Below are positions 54,035-61,923 of a stretch of 64,000 bases of DNA, in pieces. The notes beneath the pieces are model-generated. The model ran no database searches and was not told the DNA's origin. It saw nothing but the letters and a program-made list of their open reading frames with translations. The position numbers and the translations under genes were made by a program. The DNA lies in the NCBI RefSeq assembly GCF_023008405.1, contig NZ_CP095376.1, positions 8,474,501 to 8,538,500 on the forward strand, read 5' to 3'. The DNA comes from Amycolatopsis sp. FBCC-B4732 (GTDB taxonomy: Bacteria > Actinomycetota > Actinomycetes > Mycobacteriales > Pseudonocardiaceae). Within the stretch, counting starts at the first letter, position 1, and each line of letters starts with the position of its first letter.

Positions 54035-54868
54035 TCAGAGCTTGCGGCCGACGCCGCCGGCGATCGTCCGCTGCGCGACGTTGAGCTCCTTGAGCCGCGG
54101 GCCGTCCGGCCACCAGTCGGCGCACAGCGTCACGCCGGGCTTGACCATTTCGAGCCCCGGGAACAGCTCTTCGATCTCCTGCTGCGTCCGGAAGGTGCCG
54201 GAACCCATCGGGCTGTGCACGAAGAAGTCTTCCATGCGGCGCGCGGTCTCGGAGTCTTCGTTCTGCGGGTCGAAGAAGTGGCTGAGTCCCACGAAGGAGC
54301 CGGACGGCAGCGCGTCGACGTACTCCTTCATGATCGCCTTCGGCCGGTCCTTGTCGCCCTTGAAGTGGTGCAGGGTGCCCATCTGCAGCAGCACGAGCGG
54401 CTGGCTGAAGTCGATGTGCTCGCGGACGACCTCGTTCTCGAGGATCCGCTCCGGCTCGAAGATGTCTTCGGCGACGAAGTGGGTGTGCTCGTTCTCTTCG
54501 AGCAACGCGCGGCCGTGGGCGAGGACCACGGGGTCGTTGTCGACGTAGACGACCTTGGTCTCCGGGTTGATCCGCTGGACGACCTGGTGGGTGTTCTCGG
54601 CGGTCGGCAGGCCGGATCCGAGGTCCAGGAACTGGGTGATGCCGGTCTGGCTCGCGAGGAAGCGGCAGGCGCGGATGAGGAAGCCGCGGTTCTCGAACGC
54701 CAGGTCCTGAGCTTCCGGGGCGGCCTTCTGCACCTGGCCGAGGACCTCCCGGTCGATCTCGTAGTTGTCCTTCCCGAGCAGGAAGGCGTCGTACACGCGC
54801 GCGATGCTCGCTCGGGTCGGGTCGACCCCCACGGGAACTCGTTCGGTCCGGGTCGCGGCGTCGGGCAT
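54035..54868 (-). CDS. DUF574-type SAM-dependent methyltransferase 2
   Basis: A 277-residue paralog of the gene at 10371: RVYDAFLLGKDNYEIDRE, QFLDLGSGLPTAENTHQ, KVVYVDNDPV and WWPDGPRLKEL are aligned at the same places. It is divergent from the DUF5753-XRE regulator across 164 bp holding a perfect 16-bp palindrome. Methyltransferases of this group accompany WhiJ/AbaA-like loci in Streptomyces. ATG 54868. The substrate is unknown. Confidence 0.88.
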   Translation of the reverse strand: MPDAATRTERVPVGVDPTRASIARVYDAFLLGKDNYEIDREVLGQVQKAAPEAQDLAFENRGFLIRACRFLASQTGITQFLDLGSGLPTAENTHQVVQRINPETKVVYVDNDPVVLAHGRALLEENEHTHFVAEDIFEPERILENEVVREHIDFSQPLVLLQMGTLHHFKGDKDRPKAIMKEYVDALPSGSFVGLSHFFDPQNEDSETARRMEDFFVHSPMGSGTFRTQQEIEELFPGLEMVKPGVTLCADWWPDGPRLKELNVAQRTIAGGVGRKL

Positions 54869-54902
54869 CTTGAACCTCGCAAGTTCTGTGTCGAAAGTCT
54901 CG

Positions 54903-54918
54903 TACTCTACGTAGAGTA
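54903..54918. promoter_or_regulatory. Perfect 16-bp palindrome in the methyltransferase/XRE gap
   Basis: TACTCTAC-GTAGAGTA is fully self-complementary with no spacer, 34 bp upstream of the methyltransferase start. It is a strong candidate operator, most simply for the adjacent XRE regulator. Confidence 0.6.
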
Positions 54919-55032
54919 GGCCGACGCGCGCATGGGGTAAACCGGGTCACCTCTTTGCGCAGGACGGGTTAACGTGTACTTTCGGTAGTCGGGCTAGAAC
55001 CCCCTGGTGACGTGAGCGCGGAAGGTCCGGGA

Positions 55033-55911
55033 ATGAACGCGGTGAACGCGTCCGCAGGAGAACAGAACATCGGCCCCACGGCGCGCCGCATGATCCTGGG
55101 CTCCCAGCTGCGGCGGCTCCGTGAAGAGGCCGGCATCACCCGGCAGCAGGCCGGGTACAACATCCGCGGGTCCGAATCGAAGATCAGCCGGCTGGAACTC
55201 GGCCGGGTCGGTTTCAAGGAACGCGACGTCACCGACCTGCTGACGATGTACGGCGTCGAGGACTCGACGGAACGCCAGACGTTCCTCGACATGGTCAAGC
55301 AGTCGAACGAGCCGGGCTGGTGGCGCCGCTTCGGCGACACGATGCCGAACTGGTTCACCGACCTCGTCGGCCTCGAAGAAGCCGCCGCGCGAATCCAGAT
55401 CTGGGAGCCGATCTACGTGTCGGGCCTGCTCCAGATCGAGCCGTACGCGCGAGCGATCTTCAGCCACGGCCGGTCGGAGATGGCCGACGAGCGCGTCGAC
55501 CAGCTGGTCGCGCTGCGGATGCGGCGCCAGAAGATGTTCAGCAGGCCGGACGCGCCCCGCGTGTGGATGGTCCTCGACGAGTCGGTCCTGCACCGGCCGA
55601 TCGGCGGCGTGAAGGTCCTCAAGCAGCAGATCGAATTCCTGCTCGAGATGAGCGCACTGCCGCACGTATCGGTCCAGGTCCTGCCGTACACGCGCAGCGG
55701 CCTGTCCGCGGAACACGCGTTTTCCCTGCTGCGGTTCGGCGAGCCGGAACTGCCGAACATCGCGTACGTCGAGTACATGACCGGCGCGCACTACATCGAG
55801 AAGCGCGAAGAGATCGAAAAGTACAGCCGCGCGCTCGACATGCTCGCGGTCGATTCGGAGACCCCGGAGCGAAGCCGGGCCCTGCTGGCCAAGCGTCGCG
55901 CGGAGATCTGA
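55033..55911 (+). CDS. XRE-family regulator with DUF5753 domain (WhiJ-like)
   Basis: A 292-residue regulator. The N-terminal helix-turn-helix (LRRLREEAGITRQQAGYNIRGSESKISRLELGR) is followed by a DUF5753 domain with its usual marks: WEPIYVSGLLQIEPYARAI, RMRRQKMF, and LPYTRSGLSAEHAFSLL. ATG 55033 has GGAAGG 7 nt upstream; GTG 55012 is an alternative. In Streptomyces, WhiJ-like proteins of this type act with small DUF397 proteins to time development and antibiotic production. A DUF397 gene follows at 56296. Confidence 0.9.
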   Translation: MNAVNASAGEQNIGPTARRMILGSQLRRLREEAGITRQQAGYNIRGSESKISRLELGRVGFKERDVTDLLTMYGVEDSTERQTFLDMVKQSNEPGWWRRFGDTMPNWFTDLVGLEEAAARIQIWEPIYVSGLLQIEPYARAIFSHGRSEMADERVDQLVALRMRRQKMFSRPDAPRVWMVLDESVLHRPIGGVKVLKQQIEFLLEMSALPHVSVQVLPYTRSGLSAEHAFSLLRFGEPELPNIAYVEYMTGAHYIEKREEIEKYSRALDMLAVDSETPERSRALLAKRRAEI

Positions 55912-55955
55912 CGCCGCTGCGCACCCTCGGTCGCGCCTCACCTGCGCCCGCCCAT

Positions 55956-56008
55956 GTCATGAACGACTCGTTCATGACGTCCAGCGCGGTGAACGACTCG
56001 TTCATGAC
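55956..56008. repeat. Two copies of a palindromic repeat in the DUF397 upstream gap
   Basis: Copy 1 (55956-55978) has perfect 11-bp arms GTCATGAACGA and TCGTTCATGAC around one C. Copy 2 (55990-56008) repeats 19 bp of it, TGAACGACTCGTTCATGAC, 30 bp later. The rest of this 384-bp gap (55912-56295) holds an unremarkable GC-rich stretch to ~56090 and an A/T-richer promoter region from ~56150. Confidence 0.8.
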
Positions 56009-56188
56009 ATCGCCCGCACGCCCCATCCGCCGCCCGCCACCGTCACTCTTCGAAGCCGCCCGCCGATTCCCGTCCCTCTCACCGGTAACCACTCGTAGTG
56101 GTTAACCCGAAAGAGCACCTACCGATCACCCGATAGGTGAACCCATCCCCAGCGGTTCTTTACCGTCCGAAAACTTTGCAAGAACTTC

Positions 56189-56227
56189 TGCACGTGCATT
56201 TACCATTGCAGGCACACGTGCTAGCCT
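56189..56227 (+). promoter_or_regulatory. Promoter with two CACGTG sites upstream of the DUF397 gene
   Basis: TTTACC (56199-56204), a 17-bp spacer and TAGCCT (56222-56227) resemble a sigma-70-type promoter. CACGTG occurs at 56191-56196, inside the palindrome TGCACGTGCA, and again at 56215-56220, flanking the spacer on both sides. Confidence 0.45.
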
Positions 56228-56295
56228 TCGACACGCGGGCAAATGCACATGCAGACGCGGCGCCCGGGGCATATTCCGCTTCGAGAGGTGGGAAC

Positions 56296-56535
56296 GTGGC
56301 TGAGCGATTCGAAAACGGTATCCCGGCGACCTTGCTGACCGGTGCGCAGTGGCGCAAGGCCAGTTACAGCGGCGCTTACGGCAACTGTGTCGAGGTGGCG
56401 CCGCTGTCCAGCGGCGAGATCGCCATGCGCAACTCGCGCTTCCCGACCGGCCCGGCGCTCGTCTACACGCGCGCGGAGATGGCGGCCTTCCTGGCCGGCG
56501 CCAAGGACGGTGAGTTCGACGATGTCCTCGGCTGA
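56296..56535 (+). CDS. DUF397 protein
   Basis: A 79-residue protein with the DUF397 core: WRKASYSGAYGNCVEVAPL, AMRNSRFPTGPALVYTRAEMAAFLAGAKDGEFD. The family partners DUF5753-XRE regulators and may act as an antagonist or co-factor. GTG 56296 follows GAGAGGTGGG. Its 3' end overlaps the next gene by 14 bp, so both are translated together. Confidence 0.9.
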   Translation: MAERFENGIPATLLTGAQWRKASYSGAYGNCVEVAPLSSGEIAMRNSRFPTGPALVYTRAEMAAFLAGAKDGEFDDVLG

Positions 56536-56827
56536 GGCCGTCGCCTCCGTCTTCGACATCGAGACCGGACTGCAGGAGCTGGTGGCTCGCGGTTACCAGT
56601 TCGTCCACCCCGCCGACGAGCGTGGCGAGGTCCTCGCCGTCGTCGGCGTGCGGGTGCACGACGACGTGGTGGACGTGGTCCGGCTCAACGCCGAGGACGA
56701 CGTGGTGGCAACCCGGATGCCCGGCACCGAAGACAACATCTTCGAGCCGGAGCGGTGGCTTTGGCGCCGCCGCGGCGAAGGCGCACAGGTGCTCTCCGAG
56801 ATCCTCGCGTTGCCGGATGCGTGCTGA
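56522..56827 (+). CDS. Conserved-looking hypothetical protein (101 aa)
   Basis: A 101-residue, acidic, soluble protein with a predicted helix (SSAEAVASVFDIETGLQELV) and three strands, one being VVGVRVHDDVVDVVRLNAEDD, and a C-terminal helix after RWLWRRRGEGAQ. It starts inside the DUF397 gene (14-bp overlap), suggesting translational coupling and a shared function. No family is recognised. The purF promoter region begins ~80 bp downstream. Confidence 0.6.
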   Translation: MSSAEAVASVFDIETGLQELVARGYQFVHPADERGEVLAVVGVRVHDDVVDVVRLNAEDDVVATRMPGTEDNIFEPERWLWRRRGEGAQVLSEILALPDAC

Positions 56828-56947
56828 AGAACCCCAAGCTTGCGGGCCCCGTCCGAAGTGGTCAGAACCACTCCGGGCGGGGCCTGACTCATGTTCGCAC
56901 CGTCTACACTGAAACCGGCCTGACCACGTCTTCCCTGGAGCTACTCG

Positions 56948-58474
56948 GTGGTTTCCGACCCGCAGCTCGTGCCCGACCAGCCCGAACCGGAACCCCGTGA
57001 GGAGTGTGGCGTCTTCGGCGTCTGGGCTCCTGGGGAAGAAGTCGCGAAGCTGACCTACTACGGCCTCTACGCCCTGCAGCACCGGGGCCAGGAGGCCGCC
57101 GGTATTTCCGTGTCCGACGGCTCGCAGATCGTGGTCTTCAAGGACCTCGGCCTGGTCAGCCAGGTGTTCGACGAGCAGATCCTGCAGTCGCTGCAGGGCC
57201 ACATCGCCGTCGGGCACTGCCGGTACTCGACCACCGGCGCGACCATCTGGGAGAACGCGCAGCCGATCTTCCGCACCACCGACACCGGCAGCGGCCTCTC
57301 CTTCGCGCACAACGGCAACCTCGTCAACACCGCCGAACTGCGCGAACGCACCATCGCCGCCGGGCTCAAGCCGCACGCGGGGCTGACCGGCTCGTCGAGC
57401 GACTCCGACCTCGTCTGCGGCCTGCTCGCGGCGAACGCCGCCGACAAGGGCATCGAGGCCGCGGCGATGGAACTGCTGCCCACGCTCAAGGGCGCGTTCT
57501 GCCTGGTGTTCGCCGATGAGAACACCCTTTACGCGGCCCGCGACCCGCACGGCGTGCACCCGCTGGTGCTCGGCCGGCTCGAACGCGGCTGGGTCGTCTC
57601 CAGCGAGACGGCGGGCCTCGACATCGTCGGCGCGTCCTTCGTCCGCGAGGTCGAGCCCGGCGAGCTCATCGCGATCGACGCCGCCGGCCTGCGGTCCTCC
57701 CGGTTCGCGAACCCCGACCCCAAGGGCTGCGTCTTCGAGTACGTCTACCTCGCGCGCCCCGACACCACGATCGCCGGCCGCGGCGTGCACGCCACCCGCG
57801 TCGAGATCGGGCGGCGGCTCGCCGGCGAGCAGCCGGTCGAGGCCGACCTCGTGATGCCGGTGCCGGAGTCGGGCACGCCGGCCGCGATCGGCTACGCGCA
57901 GGGGTCCGGCATCCCCTACGGCACCGGCCTGGTGAAGAACGCCTACGTCGGGCGCACGTTCATCCAGCCGTCGCAGACCATCCGCCAGCTGGGCATCCGC
58001 CTCAAGCTGAACCCGCTGCGCGACGTCATCCGCGGCAAGCGCCTGGTCGTCGTGGACGACTCGATCGTCCGCGGCAACACCCAGCGCGCGCTCGTCCGGA
58101 TGCTGCGCGAGGCCGGCGCGCTCGAGGTGCACGTCCGGATCGCGTCACCGCCCGTGCGCTGGCCGTGCTTCTACGGCATCGACTTCGCGTCGCGGGCCGA
58201 ACTGGTCGCGAACGGCGTCGACACCGACGGCATCCGGCGCTCGATCGGCGCCGACTCGCTGGGCTACATTTCCCTGGACGGCCTGGTCGCGGCGACGGAA
58301 CAGCCGAAGTCGCGGCTGTGCACGGCGTGCTTCTCCGGCGAGTACCCGATCGCGCTCCCGGAGGACGCGCTGATCGGGAAGCACCTGCTCGAAAGCCTCG
58401 ACTCGGTCAATGGCGCGGCGACCCCGGTCAGCCCCGCCGGGTACGGTGCCGAAGACGCCGTCCGGCGTCCCTAG
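56948..58474 (+). CDS. purF: Amidophosphoribosyltransferase
   Basis: A 508-residue enzyme for the committing step of purine synthesis: PRPP plus glutamine to phosphoribosylamine. A 19-residue propeptide precedes the Ntn nucleophile Cys20 (EECGVFG), which should be exposed by cleavage. Then come LQHRGQEAAGI, AHNGNLVNT and the PRPP loop VVVDDSIVRGNTQ. Four Cys of an Fe-S cluster appear to be present as in B. subtilis PurF (one pair being LCTACFSGEYP). GTG 56948 has GGAG 8 nt upstream; TACACT at 56905-56910 may be the -10 box. purM follows 30 bp later. Confidence 0.96.
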   Translation: MVSDPQLVPDQPEPEPREECGVFGVWAPGEEVAKLTYYGLYALQHRGQEAAGISVSDGSQIVVFKDLGLVSQVFDEQILQSLQGHIAVGHCRYSTTGATIWENAQPIFRTTDTGSGLSFAHNGNLVNTAELRERTIAAGLKPHAGLTGSSSDSDLVCGLLAANAADKGIEAAAMELLPTLKGAFCLVFADENTLYAARDPHGVHPLVLGRLERGWVVSSETAGLDIVGASFVREVEPGELIAIDAAGLRSSRFANPDPKGCVFEYVYLARPDTTIAGRGVHATRVEIGRRLAGEQPVEADLVMPVPESGTPAAIGYAQGSGIPYGTGLVKNAYVGRTFIQPSQTIRQLGIRLKLNPLRDVIRGKRLVVVDDSIVRGNTQRALVRMLREAGALEVHVRIASPPVRWPCFYGIDFASRAELVANGVDTDGIRRSIGADSLGYISLDGLVAATEQPKSRLCTACFSGEYPIALPEDALIGKHLLESLDSVNGAATPVSPAGYGAEDAVRRP

Positions 58475-58504
58475 CAGTTCCTTCCAGTAGGGAGTCCTTC
58501 CACC

Positions 58505-59575
58505 GTGAGCGAGTCCACGAGCGCCACGTACGCCGCCGCCGGTGTCAGCATCGACGCCGGTGACCAAGCCGTCGAGCTGCTCAAGCCGCACGCCGAACGG
58601 GCCACGCGGCCCGAGGTCATGGGCGGTGTCGGCGGCTTCGCCGGGCTCTTCTCCCTGAAGCTCGACAAGTGGAAGGAGCCGGTGCTCGCGTCCTCGACCG
58701 ACGGCGTCGGCACCAAGATCGCGGTCGCGCAGGCGCTCGACAAGCACGACACGGTCGGCATCGACCTGGTCGCCATGGTGGTCGACGACCTGGTCGTGAC
58801 CGGTGCCGAGCCGCTGTTCCTGCAGGACTACATCGCCGTCGGCAAGGTGCACCCGGAGAAGATCGCCGCGCTGGTCGGCGGCATCGCCGAAGGCTGCGTG
58901 CAGGCCGGCTGCGCCCTGCTCGGCGGCGAAACCGCGGAGCACCCGGGCCTGATGGGCGAGCACGACTACGACATGTCGGCCACCGGCGTCGGCGTCGTCG
59001 AGGCTTCGCAACTGCTTTCGCCGGAAAAGGTCCGTCCGGGTGACGTCGTGCTGGCCCTCGGCTCGTCCGGATTGCACTCGAACGGGTACTCCTTGGCCCG
59101 CCACGTGCTGCTGGACATCGCCCGGATGCCGCTCGACGGGCACGTCGAGGAGTTCGGCCGCACCCTCGGCGAGGAGATGCTGGAGCCGACGCGGATCTAC
59201 GCGAAGGACTGCCTGGCGCTCGCCGCCGAGACCGAGGTCCGGACGTTCGCGCACATCACCGGCGGTGGCCTGGAGGCGAACCTCGCCCGCGTCATGCCGC
59301 GCGGCCTGGTCGCCCGCCTCGAGCGCGGCACCTGGACGCCGGCGCCGGTGTTCGCCCTGATCGGGCAGCGCGGCAAGGTCGAGCGGGCCGAGCTGGAGAA
59401 GACCTTCAACATGGGCGTCGGCATGGTCGCGATCGTCGGTGCCGAGGACGTCGACCGGGCGCTGGCCATGCTGACCGCGCGGCACGTCCCGGCGTGGATC
59501 CTGGGCGACGTGCAGCCGGCCGGCGACGTCGACGGCCCGCGCGCGGTGCTCTCGGGCGACCACCCGCGGTTCTGA
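58505..59575 (+). CDS. purM: AIR synthetase (phosphoribosylformylglycinamidine cyclo-ligase)
   Basis: A 356-residue enzyme closing FGAM to AIR with ATP. Motifs: TYAAAGVSIDAGDQAVELLK, GGFAGLFSL, STDGVGTKIAVA, GIDLVAMVVDDLVVTGAEPLFLQDYIA and GCALLGGETAEHPG, all in family order. GTG 58505. It is the second gene of the purF-purM unit and ends 2 bp before the arfB start. Confidence 0.97.
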   Translation: MSESTSATYAAAGVSIDAGDQAVELLKPHAERATRPEVMGGVGGFAGLFSLKLDKWKEPVLASSTDGVGTKIAVAQALDKHDTVGIDLVAMVVDDLVVTGAEPLFLQDYIAVGKVHPEKIAALVGGIAEGCVQAGCALLGGETAEHPGLMGEHDYDMSATGVGVVEASQLLSPEKVRPGDVVLALGSSGLHSNGYSLARHVLLDIARMPLDGHVEEFGRTLGEEMLEPTRIYAKDCLALAAETEVRTFAHITGGGLEANLARVMPRGLVARLERGTWTPAPVFALIGQRGKVERAELEKTFNMGVGMVAIVGAEDVDRALAMLTARHVPAWILGDVQPAGDVDGPRAVLSGDHPRF

Positions 59576-59577
59576 CG

Positions 59578-60009
59578 GTGGCGACCGGGGACGTCGTGGT
59601 CGGCTCCCGGTTCGTCGTCCCGGAAGCCGAGCTCAGCGAACGCTTTTCGCGCTCGTCGGGCCCCGGCGGGCAAGGCGTCAACACGACGGACTCGCGCGTC
59701 GAGCTGTCGTTCGACGTCGCCGCGTCGCCGTCGATCCCGGAGCACCTGCGCGACCGCGTGCTGGCCGCGCTCGGTCCCCGGCTGGTCGACGGCGTCCTGA
59801 CCATCGCGGCGAGTGAGCACCGCTCGCAGCTGCAGAACCGCGAAGCGGCGCGCGGGCGGCTGGCGAACCTGCTGCTCGACGCGTCGGCGCCGCCGCCGGC
59901 CAAGCGGCGCGCCACGAAACCGTCCCGCGGTTCCAAGGAGCGCCGCCTGGCGTCGAAGAAGCGCCGGAGCGACGTGAAACGAGGCCGCTCCGGCCGCTTC
60001 GACGACTAG
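59578..60009 (+). CDS. arfB: Alternative ribosome-rescue factor ArfB-like
   Basis: A 143-residue peptidyl-tRNA hydrolase-like factor. It has the catalytic GGQ motif in SSGPGGQGVNTTDSRVEL and a basic C-terminal tail (KRRATKPSRGSKERRLASKKRRSD-type segment) that in ArfB/YaeJ enters the mRNA channel of stalled ribosomes. It lacks the codon-recognition domain of a true release factor. GTG 59578 is 2 bp after purM, so co-transcription is likely. Confidence 0.9.
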   Translation: MATGDVVVGSRFVVPEAELSERFSRSSGPGGQGVNTTDSRVELSFDVAASPSIPEHLRDRVLAALGPRLVDGVLTIAASEHRSQLQNREAARGRLANLLLDASAPPPAKRRATKPSRGSKERRLASKKRRSDVKRGRSGRFDD

Positions 60010-60021
60010 CCGTGCTGATTG

Positions 60022-60111
60022 GTTGCCGATCCGACCACAGCCACGGCCATCGCTTTGTGACTACGGTCGCGTGCCGCCTGGCGTCGGCCTGCTTTTGGTC
60101 GGATCGGCAAC
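60022..60111. repeat. Perfect 16-bp inverted repeat between arfB and GNAT genes
   Basis: GTTGCCGATCCGACCA (60022-60037) and TGGTCGGATCGGCAAC (60096-60111) are exact reverse complements with a 58-bp spacer. The right arm lies within the last codons of the GNAT gene and the left arm 13 bp past the arfB stop. Confidence 0.85.
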
Positions 60112-60852
60112 GGCGGACAAGTGCACGCACTCCCCGGCCGGCCGGTAGCCGACCCGGGCGTAGACGTTCCCGATCCCCAGGTCACCGGGGGTGAGGAACG
60201 CGGTGTGGGCACCGGCCTCGTGGACTTCCCCGGTCAGCCGCGCGGTGAGCGCCGCGGCGATCCCGCGCCCGCGGTACGGCTCGAGCACGGCGATCCCGGC
60301 CACCTCGGTGGTGCCGTCGACGACCTCGAGCGCGAGGCCGCCGCCGACGACCGCTCCGGTGGCGACGTCCTCCGCCAGGAGGTGCCGCACGCCGGTGCCG
60401 GCCTTGAGCCGCTCGACCTCGTCGTCGCCGATCTCCGCGGGTTCGCCGAACGCCGTGTTCTGCGCCGATCGCATCCGCCGGAAGTCGTCGTCCGACTCCG
60501 GCGCGCGCAGCCGGATCCCCGCCGGGACGGGCCGGTCGACCCGCCCGTCTGGGCCGCAGGTCATCAGCGGCACCCGCCGTTCGAGCGCGTACCCCGCCCC
60601 GACCAGCAGTTTCTCCAGGTCGGGGGCGATGTCGGTGAAGTACTCCAGCCGCGGGAGCAGGTCCCGCCGCCGGTACGCGCTGGTGAGCGCGTCGATCTCG
60701 GCCGCGGCCGGCTTCGCGCCGTCGTCCGGGATCGCGTAGTTGAGCATCGGGTGCGCCGTACCGGGCGAGTAGGTCGCCAGGAACGGGCCGACCCGCTCGG
60801 TCTCACGGCCGTGCGGGGCCGTTTTGCGGACATAGGTCTGGATGGCAGACAT
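60061..60852 (-). CDS. GNAT-family N-acetyltransferase
   Basis: A 263-residue protein with an N-terminal ~120-residue GNAT-like half and a C-terminal canonical GNAT domain: IRLRAPESDDDFRRM, VVGGGLALEVVDGTTEVAGIAV, and the acetyl-CoA loop VLEPYRGRGIAAAL, then VYARVGYRP. ATG 60852 is chosen because AAAGG lies upstream; a longer frame to 61173 encodes an Arg-rich, unlikely leader. The C-terminus (DPTKSRPTPGGTRP) comes from the inverted-repeat region. The substrate is unknown. Confidence 0.85.
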   Translation of the reverse strand: MSAIQTYVRKTAPHGRETERVGPFLATYSPGTAHPMLNYAIPDDGAKPAAAEIDALTSAYRRRDLLPRLEYFTDIAPDLEKLLVGAGYALERRVPLMTCGPDGRVDRPVPAGIRLRAPESDDDFRRMRSAQNTAFGEPAEIGDDEVERLKAGTGVRHLLAEDVATGAVVGGGLALEVVDGTTEVAGIAVLEPYRGRGIAAALTARLTGEVHEAGAHTAFLTPGDLGIGNVYARVGYRPAGECVHLSAVADPTKSRPTPGGTRP

Positions 60853-61027
60853 TCGAGCCTTTCGAAAAGCACGCCGAGGAACCGCGGCCGCCGAACGGGG
60901 CACGCGGGCAGGTCGCTGGGCGTCGGGCCTAGCGGGGGCCGACGCCGAACGCGGCGCCAGGCATAGGCGGTCATTCCTCGGCTCGAAGGGGCTCTTCGCC
61001 CTCAGTTTCGCACCGGCCGCAACCGGT

Positions 61028-61684
61028 TTACCGGCGCTTAGGGTGGGCGACGGCGGCGTAGCGCGTGTCCCACACCGAACGCGGCACGCGCATCCGGAGC
61101 GTCGGCGACTCGCAGATCCGCCGCCGTTGCGCCGGGATGGCCACCGGCGCCGGTGGTGGCGGGTCGAGCGCACGCCACCCGCGGCGGCTCAAGGCCGCAC
61201 CGAGCGTCGCGCCGACGGTGTTCAGCAGGACGTCGTCGGCCGAGGTGACCCGGCCGGAGTGGATCAGATATTGCGTACCTTCCACCAGTAGGGACGCGAG
61301 CAGCGCGGCCAGTGCGATGCGGAAGAGCGTGCGCAGCCGGCGCAGCCGAAGCGGTAGCAGGGCACCGAGCGGGCAGAGCAGCAGGACGTTGCCGATCACC
61401 TGCCAGAGTGACCCGTCGTCGGCGAAAGCCGCGGTGATGTCGGAGCCGGGCACGAGGTCGAGCGTGCTCTCGGAAGAGTCGCCGACCGGCATGATGACCA
61501 GGCAGAACACCAGAAAGGCAACGAGCAGCGCGGCACAGTCGACGCCGGCTGTCGCGGTCGCGAAGCGGGCTGGGAGTCTTCGGCGGCGCCGGGCCGCGAG
61601 CAGCGGCCAGCCGAGCAGCGCGTACGGCAGCGCGATCGCCGAAATCGGAATCATCCCCCAGAAGGCGCGAAGCAGGGCTTCCAT
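61028..61684 (-). CDS. VanZ-like membrane protein
   Basis: A 218-residue protein with about four membrane helices. VanZ features are visible: LDLVPGSD after a polar loop, NVLLLCPLGALLPL, LLVEGTQYLI and RVTSADDVLLNTVGATLGA. The last ~45 residues are a Pro/Arg-rich tail. ATG 61684 has GGAGG upstream. VanZ proteins give low-level teicoplanin resistance in some firmicutes, but this role is not established for actinomycete members. Confidence 0.85.
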   Translation of the reverse strand: MEALLRAFWGMIPISAIALPYALLGWPLLAARRRRRLPARFATATAGVDCAALLVAFLVFCLVIMPVGDSSESTLDLVPGSDITAAFADDGSLWQVIGNVLLLCPLGALLPLRLRRLRTLFRIALAALLASLLVEGTQYLIHSGRVTSADDVLLNTVGATLGAALSRRGWRALDPPPPAPVAIPAQRRRICESPTLRMRVPRSVWDTRYAAVAHPKRR

Positions 61685-61823
61685 GCGCCTCCTCTCTCGG
61701 AACCCCTCCACTCGAAATCACCTTCGCATCGCAAGATCGACTCGGCAGTCCGAGCGAGCCGCACTATTCGGTGATCTTTCCGGTGGCGGAGTTTGTCCCG
61801 CCGTGGTTCGGTCAGGAGGCGCA

Positions 61824-61849
61824 CTGTCCACAGTGGAGATTGTGGACAA
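61824..61849. other. Pair of DnaA-box-like sites
   Basis: CTGTCCACA (61824-61832, plus) and TTGTCCACA (61841-61849 on the minus strand) are 8/9 and 9/9 matches to the DnaA box. A further TGTGGA core is at 61853. They lie in the 239-bp gap upstream of the VanZ-like gene. Confidence 0.5.
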
Positions 61850-61882
61850 CCCTGTGGAAGAAATCGGGGACGCCGACAGAAA

Positions 61883-61899
61883 CCGTTGTCGGACAACGG
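61883..61899 (-). terminator. Hairpin terminator after the Gfo/Idh gene
   Basis: CCGTTGT and ACAACGG form a 7-bp stem with a 3-nt loop, 25 bp past the stop of the minus-strand oxidoreductase gene. On that strand it is followed by TTTCT, as in intrinsic terminators. Confidence 0.6.
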
Positions 61900-61923
61900 A
61901 AACGTGCGAGAGGGGCCTGTGTA

